DNA of 64,000 nucleotides from Arthrobacter sp. H16F315 (GCF_024124825.1 NZ_JAMXSS010000002.1:930001-994000); one strand, 5' to 3'. Shown: positions 52,874-62,089, numbered from the stretch's first letter. Notes: generated by a model not told the origin, from the sequence alone. Made by a program: numbers and translations.

Positions 52874-54046
52874 ATGCGGGGTTTGTGGGCCATGGTCGCG
52901 AACGACCTCCGCCAGCGAGTCCGGGACAAGAGCGTATTCATCTTTTCCCTCATCGTCCCGCTCGCGCTGATGGGAGTGCTGAGCCTGGTCTTCGGTGGCC
53001 TCGGCGAGGACACCGTTGACCTGAAGCCGGCTACCGTGGTCGCCAGCGCGGACGACGCCGACCAGCTGGGGTCCGTTTTGCTCGGCGCCGTCGATTCACT
53101 CGAGATCATGGACGTGACCATCAAACGGGTCCCGGCGGCAGATGTCCGCAGCGAGACGAAGGCCACCGGCGCCGACCTCGGCATCATCATTCCCGAGGGC
53201 TTCAGCAATGCGGTGCTCACCGGGCAGGCCGCGCCGGTCCAGCTGGTCGAGGGCAACAACGGGTCGCTGGAAACCTCCGTGCTGATCACCGCCGTCAAGG
53301 GCGTCCTGGACCAGTTCGCAGCCGGAACGGTGACAGCGGCCGCCGGCGGCCTTTCCGGGCTGCCGGACCAGGATCTCGCAGCGCTTGCCCGGCAGGCCGT
53401 GGACGGACCGCAGTTGCTCACCCTGACCGAAGGGAAAGCCGCCGCGGAGCAACTCTCGCTGCGCGGCACACTGGTGGGGGGCCAGGCCGGGCTCTTCCTG
53501 ATGTTCACCGTCGGGTTCGGCGTGCTGGGGCTGCTGGCGGAACGGGAGCAAGGGACACTGGCCCGGCTTCGGTCGATGCCGGTCTCCGGCTTGATGATCA
53601 TCACGGCGAAGGCCTGCACCGGCTTTATCCTGGGCGCGCTTGCCACAACTGTCCTGCTCACTGCCGGCTCCCTGCTGTTCGGCGTCTCCTTCGGCTCGCC
53701 GCTGGTGGTGGCCGCCCTGATCCTCAGCGTCGTGACCGCCGCGACCAGCCTGACGTTTGTTGTCGCGCGGGTGGTCCGGACGGCTGAACAGGCCAACGCA
53801 GCGCAGTCAGTCCTTGCCATGGTGCTGGGAATCGCCGGTGGAGCGTTTTTCCCGGTCCAGGGCACCGGGTTCGCCGCAACGCTGCTGGACCTCAACCCGA
53901 TCGGCGCGTTTATCCGGGGGCTCGGGATCTCCGCCGGCGGCGGGAGCCTCGGCGACGTGACGGGGCCGATCGCCGTTATGCTTGCTTTCGCCGCTGCGGG
54001 GCTGCTGCTCTCAAGGGTTTTGCCGGACCGGGGCGCGCAGGCATGA
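52874..54046 (+). CDS. ABC-2 type permease subunit
   Basis: 390 residues. N-terminal helix RDKSVFIFSLIVPLALMGVL, a large extracytoplasmic domain of about 180 residues, then five helices beginning QAGLFLMFTVGFGVLGLLAE with REQGTLARLRSMPVSGLMII, the ABC-2 motif. It forms the membrane channel with the subunit encoded next. No substrate is evident. It follows the ATPase gene by one base. Confidence 0.88.
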   Translation: MRGLWAMVANDLRQRVRDKSVFIFSLIVPLALMGVLSLVFGGLGEDTVDLKPATVVASADDADQLGSVLLGAVDSLEIMDVTIKRVPAADVRSETKATGADLGIIIPEGFSNAVLTGQAAPVQLVEGNNGSLETSVLITAVKGVLDQFAAGTVTAAAGGLSGLPDQDLAALARQAVDGPQLLTLTEGKAAAEQLSLRGTLVGGQAGLFLMFTVGFGVLGLLAEREQGTLARLRSMPVSGLMIITAKACTGFILGALATTVLLTAGSLLFGVSFGSPLVVAALILSVVTAATSLTFVVARVVRTAEQANAAQSVLAMVLGIAGGAFFPVQGTGFAATLLDLNPIGAFIRGLGISAGGGSLGDVTGPIAVMLAFAAAGLLLSRVLPDRGAQA

Positions 54047-55206
54047 GCGCCGTGATCGCGATCGCCACTGTGGAACTCCGGCGCTTCCTGCGCGACAAGT
54101 CGAACATCTTTTTTGTCTTCGTTTTCCCCCTTATGCTGATCCTGCTGCTTGGTTCGCAGTTCGGGGCCGGCAGCGGCCAGGCCAGGGTGGCTATCGCAGG
54201 TCCAGCCAGCGAACTTTCCCGGGCCCTGACCGCGGAGCTCCAGTCAGCGGGCGTGGCGGTCTCAACAACCGGGGCGGACGCGGCGAGGTCGGACCTCAGC
54301 CGCGGACGCACCGACGTCGGGGTGTTCCTGGACAACTCCGACGCGGAGGCGTTCGACGCCGGACGGCCGACGGAGCTCGACGTCGTGATGTCCTCGCAGT
54401 CCTCCGCGCTGACCGTTATGCAGCAGGTCCGCACCGCCGTGCTGGCAGCCGGCCTGGAGCGCAGCCAGCTCGCCGCCCTGACCGGCGCCGGCATCCCGGC
54501 CGAGCGGGCCCGGACGGCCCTGGACCAGGCCGCCGGGCAGATAGCGGTGCCGACCGTGGAGATCGTTAATACCAACGACGTTGCGCAGGAGTTCCGCGGG
54601 CTGGGCAGGTTCGATCTCGGCGCCTCGCAGCAGTTGCTGCTTTTTGTGTTCCTCAGCTCCCTGACCGGTGCGGCCACCCTCATCCAGGCACGCCGGTTCG
54701 GGGTGGTGGGCCGGGTGATGTCCGCCCCGGTTTCCAGTGGCCAGATCGTCGCCGGGCAGGCCTTGGGGCGGTTTGCCATCGCCTCCGTCCAAGGCGGATT
54801 TATCATGGCCGGCACCGCGCTGCTGTTCGGCGTCGACTGGGGCAATCTATGGCTGTCGGTGCTGGTACTGGTGATCTTTTGCGCCGTGTCCGCTGCAGCT
54901 GCGATGACGGTGGGCTCGGTGATGGACAACGACACCGCGGCCGCCGGCGTGGGGGTGGGCGGCGGACTGGTCCTCGGCGGACTGGGGGGCTGTATGGTTC
55001 CGCCGGAGTTCTTCCCGGAAGCGCTGGCCGCGGTATCCTTCGCCACACCGCACCGCTGGGCCTATGAGGCGTTCGCGGCCATCCAGCGCCGTGACGGCAC
55101 CCTGGCGGATATCCTGCCGCAGCTGGGGGTCCTCGCGGGAATGGCCGCGGCACTGCTCCTGCTGGGCACCTGGCTGCTGCGGCGAAGCCTCAACCGGGCC
55201 TTGTAG
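54043..55206 (+). CDS. ABC-2 type permease subunit
   Basis: 387 residues with the same layout as its neighbour: RFLRDKSNIFFVFVFPLMLI first helix, long external domain, then LLLFVFLSSLTGAATLIQAR and RRFGVVGRVMSAPVSSGQIV, ending LGGLGGCMVPPEFFPEALA. It would pair with the preceding permease as a heterodimer. ATGA overlap upstream. The next gene, the IclR regulator, is 87 bp downstream and has its own operator. Confidence 0.88.
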   Translation: MSAVIAIATVELRRFLRDKSNIFFVFVFPLMLILLLGSQFGAGSGQARVAIAGPASELSRALTAELQSAGVAVSTTGADAARSDLSRGRTDVGVFLDNSDAEAFDAGRPTELDVVMSSQSSALTVMQQVRTAVLAAGLERSQLAALTGAGIPAERARTALDQAAGQIAVPTVEIVNTNDVAQEFRGLGRFDLGASQQLLLFVFLSSLTGAATLIQARRFGVVGRVMSAPVSSGQIVAGQALGRFAIASVQGGFIMAGTALLFGVDWGNLWLSVLVLVIFCAVSAAAAMTVGSVMDNDTAAAGVGVGGGLVLGGLGGCMVPPEFFPEALAAVSFATPHRWAYEAFAAIQRRDGTLADILPQLGVLAGMAAALLLLGTWLLRRSLNRAL

Positions 55207-55270
55207 GGACGGTTCCGGGTGTACCGGCACCGGCCGGCACCGGGGCCCGCGGCGTAGAGTGGAAGCAGAA

Positions 55271-55284
55271 TCCATTCAGCGGAA
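55271..55284. promoter_or_regulatory. IclR-type operator, copy 1 (upstream of regulator gene)
   Basis: TCCATTCAGCGGAA at 55271-55284, immediately before the regulator ribosome site GGAAGAGGAAG and its ATG at 55294. The identical 14-mer recurs at 56051-56064 upstream of pobA. It suggests that the IclR protein controls itself as well as pobA. Confidence 0.65.
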
Positions 55285-55293
55285 GAGGAAGCC

Positions 55294-56073
55294 ATGGCTA
55301 ACTCCGGCACCGGGGACTCCGTGGTGGACCGTGTGGTGCGGGTGATAGCAGCCTTCCCCGCCGGCGTCACAGTTCTCCCGCTCTCCGAGCTGGCGCAGCG
55401 GGCTAGCCTGCCGCCGAGCACCGCCCACCGGCTGGTCCGGCAGCTCGCCGGACACGGACTCCTGGATGTGGGCAGCGGCGGTTCCGTCCGGCTGGGCTTG
55501 CGCCTGTGGGAGCTGGTGAACCGGAATTCGCCCACCCTGGCCCTCCGCCAGGCGGCCATGCCGTTTATGGAGGACATTCAGCAGGTGCTCAACCAGAACG
55601 TGAACCTGGCCGTGCTGGAAGGCTGGGAAGCGCTGTTCGTCGAGCGGCTGTCCCGCCGTGGCTCCGTCACGAACCGGGCGCAGATCGCAGGCCGTATGCC
55701 GGTTCACGTGTCCTCTGCCGGGATGGCACTGATGGCAAACCAGCCGGCCGAGGTCCAGGCCGGGTACCTTGAGCAGTTCAACGATCCTGCCGGCAAGGTC
55801 CAGCGCGAGGAACTCCGGAGCCTGCTTCAGGAGACGGCCGGCCACGGTTTTGCGCAGCTGGCCGGCGTTGTGGACCCGGACACGTGGGGGATTGCAGTCC
55901 CCGTGCGTGATGCGAGGAACCGCACCGTCGCGGCGCTCGGCGTGGTTGTGCCGCTGCGTGAAATGCGTCTGCAGGCGCTGGTTCCTGCCCTGCAGACGGC
56001 CGCCCGAGGGATCGGACGGCAGCTTTCGCCGGCGGGGACGACGTCCCAATTCCATTCAGCGGAATTTCTGTAA
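55294..56073 (+). CDS. IclR-family regulator next to pobA (PobR-like)
   Basis: 259 residues. The winged HTH is VVDRVVRVIAAFPAGVTVLP, LSELAQRASLPPSTAHRLVR; the effector domain has VLNQNVNLAVLEGWEALFVE, HVSSAGMALMANQP and GIAVPVRDARNRTVAALGVV. It belongs to IclR but is shorter and distinct from the PcaR at 37.5 kb. It probably senses 4-hydroxybenzoate. Its gene is flanked by identical operator-like 14-mers, the second overlapping its own C-terminal codons. pobA follows after 94 bp. Confidence 0.85.
   Translation: MANSGTGDSVVDRVVRVIAAFPAGVTVLPLSELAQRASLPPSTAHRLVRQLAGHGLLDVGSGGSVRLGLRLWELVNRNSPTLALRQAAMPFMEDIQQVLNQNVNLAVLEGWEALFVERLSRRGSVTNRAQIAGRMPVHVSSAGMALMANQPAEVQAGYLEQFNDPAGKVQREELRSLLQETAGHGFAQLAGVVDPDTWGIAVPVRDARNRTVAALGVVVPLREMRLQALVPALQTAARGIGRQLSPAGTTSQFHSAEFL
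56048..56066. promoter_or_regulatory. IclR-type operator, copy 2 (upstream of pobA)
   Basis: AATTCC-ATTCAGC-GGAATT is a perfect 6-bp inverted repeat with a 7-base spacer and contains the same 14-mer as copy 1. It overlaps the last codons of the regulator gene and lies about 100 bp upstream of the pobA ATG. Confidence 0.65.
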
Positions 56074-56167
56074 CGCCGGTCACGTGTCCGGGCGCACACT
56101 GTAGCCAGAGAGAACATCCGGCCCCGGACGCCCAGCAGCCCGGGCCCCGCAACGAAGCGAGGACACC

Positions 56168-57358
56168 ATGGCACAGCGCAGAGTCATCACCACCCAGGTC
56201 GCGATCATGGGCGCCGGCCCGGCAGGGCTGATGCTCTCGCACCTGCTGGCCAAACAGGGAATCGAATCCACCGTGATCGAGATCCGCAGCCACCAGGAAA
56301 TCTCGGAAACCGTCCGTGCGGGCATCCTGGAACACGGTTCCGTGAATATGCTCGTGGACAGCGGCGTCTCGGACCGCGTCCTGCGCGACGGCGACCGGCA
56401 TGACGGGATCGAACTGCGCTTCAACGGCGAGAGCCACCGCATCGACTTCCAGGACCTCGTTGGGGAGTCGGTCTGGCTCTACCCCCAGACCGATGTTTTC
56501 CTCGATCTCGCCGCCCGTCGCCAGAGCGACGGCGGCGATGTCCGCTACGGCGTCACCGACAGCACCATCCACGACCTGGAGAGCAAGCCGAGGGTCTGGT
56601 TCACCGATGCCGAGGGAGTGGACTGGGAGCTGCAGGCGGACTTCATCGTAGGCGCGGACGGCTCGCGCAGCCACAGCCGCTTCCAGATTCCGGAGGCGCA
56701 GCGCACGTGGTATTTCCACGAGTATCCCTTCGCCTGGTTCGGGATCCTGGCCGAGGCTCCGCGCAGTTCCGATGAACTGATTTACGCCAACTCCGAGAAC
56801 GGCTTTGCCCTAATCAGCCAGCGGACCGAAACTGTCCAGCGGATGTATTTCCAGTGCGATCCGAACGAGGACGTCAACAACTGGAGCGAAGACCGGATCT
56901 GGGACGCCTTCCGCAGCCGGGTCAACGGCAACGGCTTTGAGCTCAAGGAGGGCCCGGTCATGGACAAGATGGTCCTGAAGTTCCGCAGCTTTGTGCACGC
57001 ACCGATGCGGCACGGCAAGCTCTTCCTCGCCGGCGACGCCGCCCACACGGTCCCGCCGACCGGCGCCAAGGGCCTGAACCTGGCGCTGCATGACGTCAAG
57101 GTGCTGTTCGAGGGCCTCGACAGCTTCTATACCTCAGGCAACACCGTGCTCCTGGATGCTTACAGCGACCGGGCCCTGGGCCGGGTCTGGAAGGCCCAGC
57201 AGTTCTCCTACTGGATGACGTCCATGCTGCACACCCCCGTGGGGGCCGACGATTTCGCCCGCGCCCGCCAGCTCGGCGAACTCAACTCGCTGGTGGCATC
57301 GCGCCACGGGCGTGCCTACCTCGCCGAGGCGTACACCGGCTGGCCGGGCGCGCATTAG
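56168..57358 (+). CDS. pobA: 4-hydroxybenzoate 3-monooxygenase
   Basis: 396 residues, typical of PobA (about 394). FAD-binding motifs: AIMGAGPAGLMLSHLLAKQG, DFIVGADGSRSHSRF (DG motif) and LFLAGDAAHTVPPTGAKGLN (GD motif). Active-site-region segments include YPQTDVFLDLAARR and LISQRTETVQRMYFQ. It hydroxylates 4-hydroxybenzoate to protocatechuate with NADPH and oxygen. An ATG after GCGAGGA. Regulated in all likelihood by the upstream IclR protein. No downstream pca genes are near. Confidence 0.94.
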   Translation: MAQRRVITTQVAIMGAGPAGLMLSHLLAKQGIESTVIEIRSHQEISETVRAGILEHGSVNMLVDSGVSDRVLRDGDRHDGIELRFNGESHRIDFQDLVGESVWLYPQTDVFLDLAARRQSDGGDVRYGVTDSTIHDLESKPRVWFTDAEGVDWELQADFIVGADGSRSHSRFQIPEAQRTWYFHEYPFAWFGILAEAPRSSDELIYANSENGFALISQRTETVQRMYFQCDPNEDVNNWSEDRIWDAFRSRVNGNGFELKEGPVMDKMVLKFRSFVHAPMRHGKLFLAGDAAHTVPPTGAKGLNLALHDVKVLFEGLDSFYTSGNTVLLDAYSDRALGRVWKAQQFSYWMTSMLHTPVGADDFARARQLGELNSLVASRHGRAYLAEAYTGWPGAH

Positions 57359-57372
57359 CCGTCCTGTCCGAC

Positions 57373-57396
57373 GCGTCCTGCTTCGGCGCGGGACGC
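57373..57396. terminator. Terminator after pobA
   Basis: A 9-bp stem with one G-U pair (57373-57381 with 57388-57396) closes TTCGGC in the 41-bp gap between convergent pobA and the acetyltransferase gene. No T-run. Confidence 0.6.
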
Positions 57397-57399
57397 GGC

Positions 57400-57903
57400 T
57401 CAGGCCATGGCGGTGTGCGCGGCGGTGTGCGAGTCGATGCCCTTCGCATAACAATACGAGTGCTCCACGCCGACGTACGGGCCGAAGTTCGGCACCGGGA
57501 CGAAGCCTGAGTTTTCGTAGAATTGCCGGCCGTCGGTCTGGACCGAGCCTGCCTCCGCGGTGATGGAAGTGATGCCCAGGGAATGGGCCTGCGCTTCCAG
57601 TGCCGCAAGGATGGAGCTGGCCACCCCGGAGCCGCGGGTGTACGGGAGTACGTAGAGCCGTTTGATCTCGGCGGTGTGCGCATCGAGGATGCGCAGGCCG
57701 CCGCAGCCCACCGGCTGGCCGGAGGCCTTGTCGTGGGCGACCAGGAACACGGCCGTGTCCGCCTCGGACGGCGGCGGGCCGGGTTCGTGGTCATCCCGGC
57801 CGAAGCGGGCATCGAGTTCGGCCTGCTGGGCGGCGCGGAGATCCGCACCCACCGGGTTGGCCCAAGTGACCTGCCGGATGTTGAGCCGCGGGTTGGTCTG
57901 CAT
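57400..57903 (-). CDS. GNAT-family N-acetyltransferase
   Basis: 167 residues. Acetyl-CoA-binding motif A: AEIKRLYVLPYTRGSGVASS, preceded by VGCGGLRILDAHTAEIKRL; the end includes GFVPVPNFGPYVGVEHSYCY. An acetyl group is transferred from acetyl-CoA to an amine; the substrate is unknown. ATG 57903 follows GAGGAAG. The gene is downstream of the histidine phosphatase gene by 94 bp on the same strand. Confidence 0.85.
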   Translation of the reverse strand: MQTNPRLNIRQVTWANPVGADLRAAQQAELDARFGRDDHEPGPPPSEADTAVFLVAHDKASGQPVGCGGLRILDAHTAEIKRLYVLPYTRGSGVASSILAALEAQAHSLGITSITAEAGSVQTDGRQFYENSGFVPVPNFGPYVGVEHSYCYAKGIDSHTAAHTAMA

Positions 57904-57997
57904 GGCTTCCTCGCTTCGCCGAAGGGTTATGCAGATCAAGGCTAAGCAGCGCCGGTTTCGGCAGTGTTTCCTGCGCGTTAGGGTTCGGAGAATTTCG

Positions 57998-58669
57998 TTA
58001 GCGGGTGCGGCCGGTGGGGTCTTCCGCCGTCGGATCCGCCAGGGCCAGGCCGCCCACGGGACTGTCGTCCCAATGGATGAGCCGCCAGCCGGCGTCAGGG
58101 TCCCCTTCCAGCGCCACGATCCCGGTGTTGGCAAGGACATGGCGTGCAGCGAAGTCCGGCGCCACGTTCGCGGCCCGGCGCCCTGCCCAAGCCCGGATCG
58201 CGGCGCCGTGGCTGACCACGGCCACCGTCCCGGCACCGCCGCCCGCCGCGGCAGCGTCGGCGATCCGTGCGATCGAGGCGTCATAGCGCTCGAAGAACTC
58301 GTGCCCGTTGGGTCCGGCCGGCATCCTGCGGTCCAGTTCCCCGGCCGCCCAGTCAAACACAGTAGTGAGGTAACGCAGGTGAGATTCCTTGTCGGTGAGC
58401 TTCTCCAACGCCCCTGCCTCGATCTCCTGCAGCCCCGCCAGCACCTCGATCTCCAGGCCGCGGACGGTCGACAGCGGCGCAGCCGTGATCTGGGTGCGGA
58501 TCAGGGTCGAGGCGAACAGCAGCTCGATCTGCTCATCCGCCAGCGACCGCGCCAGGGCGGCTGCCTGCCGCTCGCCGAGCTTGGTCAGCCCTGGACCCGG
58601 GTGGGCGGTGTCCAGTTGTCCCAGGACGTTCCCGGGAGTCTGGCCGTGGCGGATGAGCAGGAGCCTCAT
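57998..58669 (-). CDS. Histidine phosphatase family protein
   Basis: 223 residues starting MRLLLIRHGQTPGNVLGQLD with the catalytic RHG motif; the second His lies in VSHGAAIRAWAG and the acid in EIEAGALEKL. It hydrolyses a phosphomonoester; the substrate is undefined. Its ATG overlaps the purB stop (ATGA), so the two are co-translated, suggesting a housekeeping or nucleotide-linked role. Confidence 0.9.
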   Translation of the reverse strand: MRLLLIRHGQTPGNVLGQLDTAHPGPGLTKLGERQAAALARSLADEQIELLFASTLIRTQITAAPLSTVRGLEIEVLAGLQEIEAGALEKLTDKESHLRYLTTVFDWAAGELDRRMPAGPNGHEFFERYDASIARIADAAAAGGGAGTVAVVSHGAAIRAWAGRRAANVAPDFAARHVLANTGIVALEGDPDAGWRLIHWDDSPVGGLALADPTAEDPTGRTR

Positions 58670-60108
58670 GCCAGGTGGTCCACCAACTGGTCCGCGATTC
58701 CGGTGTACTTGCCGGGGGTCAGCGCGAGCAGCCGGGCTTCGGCGTCGGGGGACAGGCCCAGGCTCTGTACAAACTCCTGCATTCGGGCCGCGTCGACGCG
58801 CTGCCCGCGGGTCAGGTCCTTGAGCCGCTCGTAGGGGTTTTCCATCCCTTCCACGCCGGCGATCGCTTCAGCCCGCATCACCATCTGGATGGCCTCACCC
58901 AGGACTTCCCAGTTGGTGTCGAGGTCCGCGGCCAGCATCTCTTCGGCGACCTTGAGCCGGTCCAAGCCCTTCGCGACGTTGGAGATGGCCAGCAGCGAAT
59001 GGCCGAACGCCACACCAATGTTGCGCTGCGAAGAGGAATCCGTGAGGTCCCGCTGCCAGCGGGAAGTGACCAGGGTGGATCCCAGGACGTCCAGCAGCCC
59101 GGCGGAGATCTCCAGGTTGGCCTCGGCGTTTTCGAAGCGGATCGGATTGACTTTGTGCGGCATGGTGGAGGACCCGGTGGCTCCCGCGACCGGAATCTGC
59201 ACGAAGTAGCCAATTGAGATGTAGCTCCAGATGTCCGTGCAAACGTTGTGCAGGATCCGGTTAAACCGCGCGACGTCGGCGTACAGCTCCGCCTGCCAGT
59301 CGTGGCTTTCAATCTGGGTGGTCAGCGGGTTCCAGCTCAGGCCCAGGCCCTCAACAAAGCTCTTGGCAACGTGCTGCCAGTCGGCACCGGGTACGGAGGC
59401 CACATGGGCGGCGTAGGTGCCGGTCGCGCCGTTGATTTTTCCGAGGTATTCGGTCCGGGCGATGCGGTCCAGCTGCCGGGTCAGGCGGTGCGCGATGACG
59501 GCAAGTTCCTTGCCGAGCGTGGTGGGGGTTGCCGGCTGGCCGTGCGTGCGCGAGAGCATCGGCACGGACCGGTTCTCCTCGGCCATGGCGCTGATCTGCG
59601 CGACGAGCTTCCGGGCGGCGGGCAGCCAGACGTCCTCGACGGCGCCCTTGATGCCGAGGGCGTAGGAGAGGTTGTTGATGTCCTCGGAGGTGCAGCCAAA
59701 GTGCACCATGGCCGTCAGGTCCTCGATGCCGATCCCCGGCAGGCGGCGGCCGATGTAGTACTCCACGGCCTTGACGTCGTGCACCGTGACGGCTTCGATG
59801 TCCGCCAGTTCCGTGATTGAACCGGCGTCGAATTCGGTGACGATAGCGCGCAGCTTCTCCTGCTGCGCCGCGCTCAGGGGGCCAGCGCCCGGCAGCACGT
59901 TATTGCTGGTCAAGTGGATCAGCCATTCAACCTCGACGGCGACCCGGTCACGGTTGAGGGCGGCCTCGGACAGGTAGTCGACCAGCGGTGCGACGGCGGA
60001 CTGGTACCGGCCGTCCAGCGGGCCGAGCGCGATCTGTTGTGGGGAGGCGGCGAGGGCCAGGCGTCCGGACGGCGTGCGGGTATCGGCTGTGGCGGCAGTT
60101 TCAGGCAT
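58666..60108 (-). CDS. purB: Adenylosuccinate lyase
   Basis: 480 residues. The fumarase/ASL signature GSSTMPHKVNPIRFENAEAN carries the catalytic loop; HFGCTSEDINNLSYAL and RTHGQPATPTTLGKEL are also conserved. It acts twice in purine biosynthesis, on SAICAR and on adenylosuccinate, releasing fumarate. It is longer than the Bacillus type and resembles the E. coli group. Coupled with the phosphatase gene downstream. Confidence 0.95.
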   Translation of the reverse strand: MPETAATADTRTPSGRLALAASPQQIALGPLDGRYQSAVAPLVDYLSEAALNRDRVAVEVEWLIHLTSNNVLPGAGPLSAAQQEKLRAIVTEFDAGSITELADIEAVTVHDVKAVEYYIGRRLPGIGIEDLTAMVHFGCTSEDINNLSYALGIKGAVEDVWLPAARKLVAQISAMAEENRSVPMLSRTHGQPATPTTLGKELAVIAHRLTRQLDRIARTEYLGKINGATGTYAAHVASVPGADWQHVAKSFVEGLGLSWNPLTTQIESHDWQAELYADVARFNRILHNVCTDIWSYISIGYFVQIPVAGATGSSTMPHKVNPIRFENAEANLEISAGLLDVLGSTLVTSRWQRDLTDSSSQRNIGVAFGHSLLAISNVAKGLDRLKVAEEMLAADLDTNWEVLGEAIQMVMRAEAIAGVEGMENPYERLKDLTRGQRVDAARMQEFVQSLGLSPDAEARLLALTPGKYTGIADQLVDHLA

Positions 60109-60266
60109 GCTCCGATTCTTTCACGAAGTCGTGCCGGGCTTTAAGTGTGCTGAACCATGTGACTTCCGGCAGCTTCCCCCTCCCCGGCGCCGCCTTCACC
60201 GGCGGTTGTCCACATGGCGCCGCGGGGGGCTTTCGGGTACTCACCGGGGTCCCTAGCGTCGGTGTT

Positions 60267-60608
60267 ATGAACAGCGGGACAGCCAGAATCAGCGTTGGTG
60301 CAGGCGGCACATCCTCCGGGGCCTTGTTGGCCGCGGAGGCCGAGGCGTGCGCATCACGCAGTTATGAGGTTCAGCAGCTTGCTGCCCGGCTGGCTGGCTG
60401 CGCCGACCGCGCCGACGCCGCGCTCGCGGATCTGGTCCGGCTGGAACTGCAAAGCTGGCAGTCCCCGGCCGGCCGGGCCTACCGGACGGCGCTGTCCGTG
60501 CAGGCCGCGTCCCTGCGCCACGGCCGGATTGCATTGCACGATGCCGTGGCCGCAGTGCTTCGGTATGCCGGGAGCGTGGCGGTGGCCCAGGGCCGGCCAG
60601 GCTACTGA
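60267..60608 (+). CDS. Small helical WXG100-like protein
   Basis: 113 residues, almost wholly helical with an N-terminal Gly/Ala segment: ACASRSYEVQQLAARLAGCA, then LADLVRLELQSWQSPAGRAY and RTALSVQAASLRHG. WQSPAGRAYR resembles the WXG turn followed by F/Y in WXG100 proteins, with Ser in place of Gly. There is no signal peptide. Its TGA overlaps the ATG of the hydrolase gene (TGATG). It may chaperone or dimerise with the N-terminal helices of that protein. Confidence 0.6.
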   Translation: MNSGTARISVGAGGTSSGALLAAEAEACASRSYEVQQLAARLAGCADRADAALADLVRLELQSWQSPAGRAYRTALSVQAASLRHGRIALHDAVAAVLRYAGSVAVAQGRPGY

Positions 60609-62089
60609 TGGCCGGGGCCCCGCCGGACGGTTCCGGGGCAGCGCCTGTCCCGGCTGCCCCGGTGGATGGAACGCTGCAGATCCGTGGCGGCGTGGGCGGG
60701 CTCAGTTTCCAGTTTGAGGAGTTGCTGGCGGGAGCATCGGCGCTGGAGAGGATCGCCGGGGAGCTGGCGGAGGCGGAAGCGGAAACAGGCAGGGTACGCC
60801 GCGCGCTGCTGCCGTACCAGCCCGACCCGCACGCCTCCGGCAGCCAGGCGATCCTCGCGGTCGGGGAAGGTGCCCGGGCCGTGGGCCAAGTCCGGATCGG
60901 ATTGGAACGGCTTTGCCGCGAGGTCCGGGCGAGCCACCGTGAGTATGAGTTCGCCGAAGCCCGGAACGCCCTGCTGCTGCGGATCGGCCGAAGCGGCCCT
61001 GGCTACCTCCCGCTGTGGGGTCTGGCCGGTCTGCCTCCCATCACCCTCCGCGACACGGTGGAGGACGAGGTGGCCATGGCCCCCGGGAGGCTGGCGCTGC
61101 TGCTTGGGCTGCCGGCGGGCCCCGCCGTTGCAGGCGGTACCGGCGGCGGGGCCGGTGTCCGCTCTGCCATCCGCGGTTTGGCGGCCGTTCCGGGCCTGGA
61201 GTTCCTGCGGCCCCGACCCGTGCACATCGCGGCCAGCGAAACGTGGACGGAGGATGTCGACGTCTCACCGGCCGGACTGCTGCTGCGGGCCGGGGCCATC
61301 GGCCGCAACAGCGGTGATATCGAGATCCTCCGCGTGCAGGACAACGGCCACCCGGCATGGGTGGTGATCATCCCCGGAACACAGGTGGATGGACCCCCGC
61401 AGGGGACCAACCCGTTTGACGCGGCAGGCATCGCTGAGGCCTTGGGGTACGACTCGGCCGGGACTGCAGCGGCCATCCGGCAGGCACTGGCAGCGGCGGG
61501 CGCCGGGGCAGGAGACCAGGTGGCCGCCGTCGGCTACAGCCAGGGTGGTATCCACGCCATGAACCTCGGCCGGGACAAGGCATTCCTGGCCGCCTACGAG
61601 CTGAAGTTTGTGCTCACGGCAGGTTCCCCGGTGGGCGGGATTGAACTTGCCGGCGGTGCCAGCAGTCTGCACCTGGAACATGTTCAGGATTGGGTCCCCG
61701 GGGCGGACGGAGTGCCCAACCCCGACACGAAGGAACGGGTGACCGTCACGCTAACCAGCCCGATTCCCGCACCTGAATGGCTGGGTCCGGGCCTGGGGCC
61801 GGGCCACGACCTGGGACGTTATGCCGAGGGTGCCCGAGACATCGCGGTCAGCCGGGATCCCTCGCTGCAGGCTTCCACAGCCGCGCTCGCGGCAGTGGTT
61901 GGCGCGGGCGGACCCGCCGCGGTGACTCGGTTCTCCCTCCGGCGCGAGGCTATGCCATCGCCTCGGCGCTCGGCGCCGATGGCTCCGGGGCCGCGGCGCA
62001 ACCCCGGGGAAGGCACGGGACCGGCAACCCAACGGCCAGCGGCCCTAGCCTGCGCAGGCCCGGCCGATGGGTTCGCGCAGACTTCCTAG
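60608..62089 (+). CDS. Alpha/beta hydrolase-like protein with WXG-like helical N-terminus
   Basis: 493 residues. Residues about 20-130 are helical (FQFEELLAGASALERIAGEL, a hairpin of heptad-like character). About 250-400 is an alpha/beta hydrolase-like part: AWVVIIPGTQVDG, VAAVGYSQGGIHAMNLG with the nucleophile elbow GYSQG, then VLTAGSPVGGIELA. The C-terminal 70 residues are Pro/Arg-rich and disordered. The Sec signal is absent. The arrangement fits a type VII-exported lipase/esterase, but the export route is inference. The stop overlaps the convergent YvlD-like gene. Confidence 0.65.
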   Translation: MAGAPPDGSGAAPVPAAPVDGTLQIRGGVGGLSFQFEELLAGASALERIAGELAEAEAETGRVRRALLPYQPDPHASGSQAILAVGEGARAVGQVRIGLERLCREVRASHREYEFAEARNALLLRIGRSGPGYLPLWGLAGLPPITLRDTVEDEVAMAPGRLALLLGLPAGPAVAGGTGGGAGVRSAIRGLAAVPGLEFLRPRPVHIAASETWTEDVDVSPAGLLLRAGAIGRNSGDIEILRVQDNGHPAWVVIIPGTQVDGPPQGTNPFDAAGIAEALGYDSAGTAAAIRQALAAAGAGAGDQVAAVGYSQGGIHAMNLGRDKAFLAAYELKFVLTAGSPVGGIELAGGASSLHLEHVQDWVPGADGVPNPDTKERVTVTLTSPIPAPEWLGPGLGPGHDLGRYAEGARDIAVSRDPSLQASTAALAAVVGAGGPAAVTRFSLRREAMPSPRRSAPMAPGPRRNPGEGTGPATQRPAALACAGPADGFAQTS

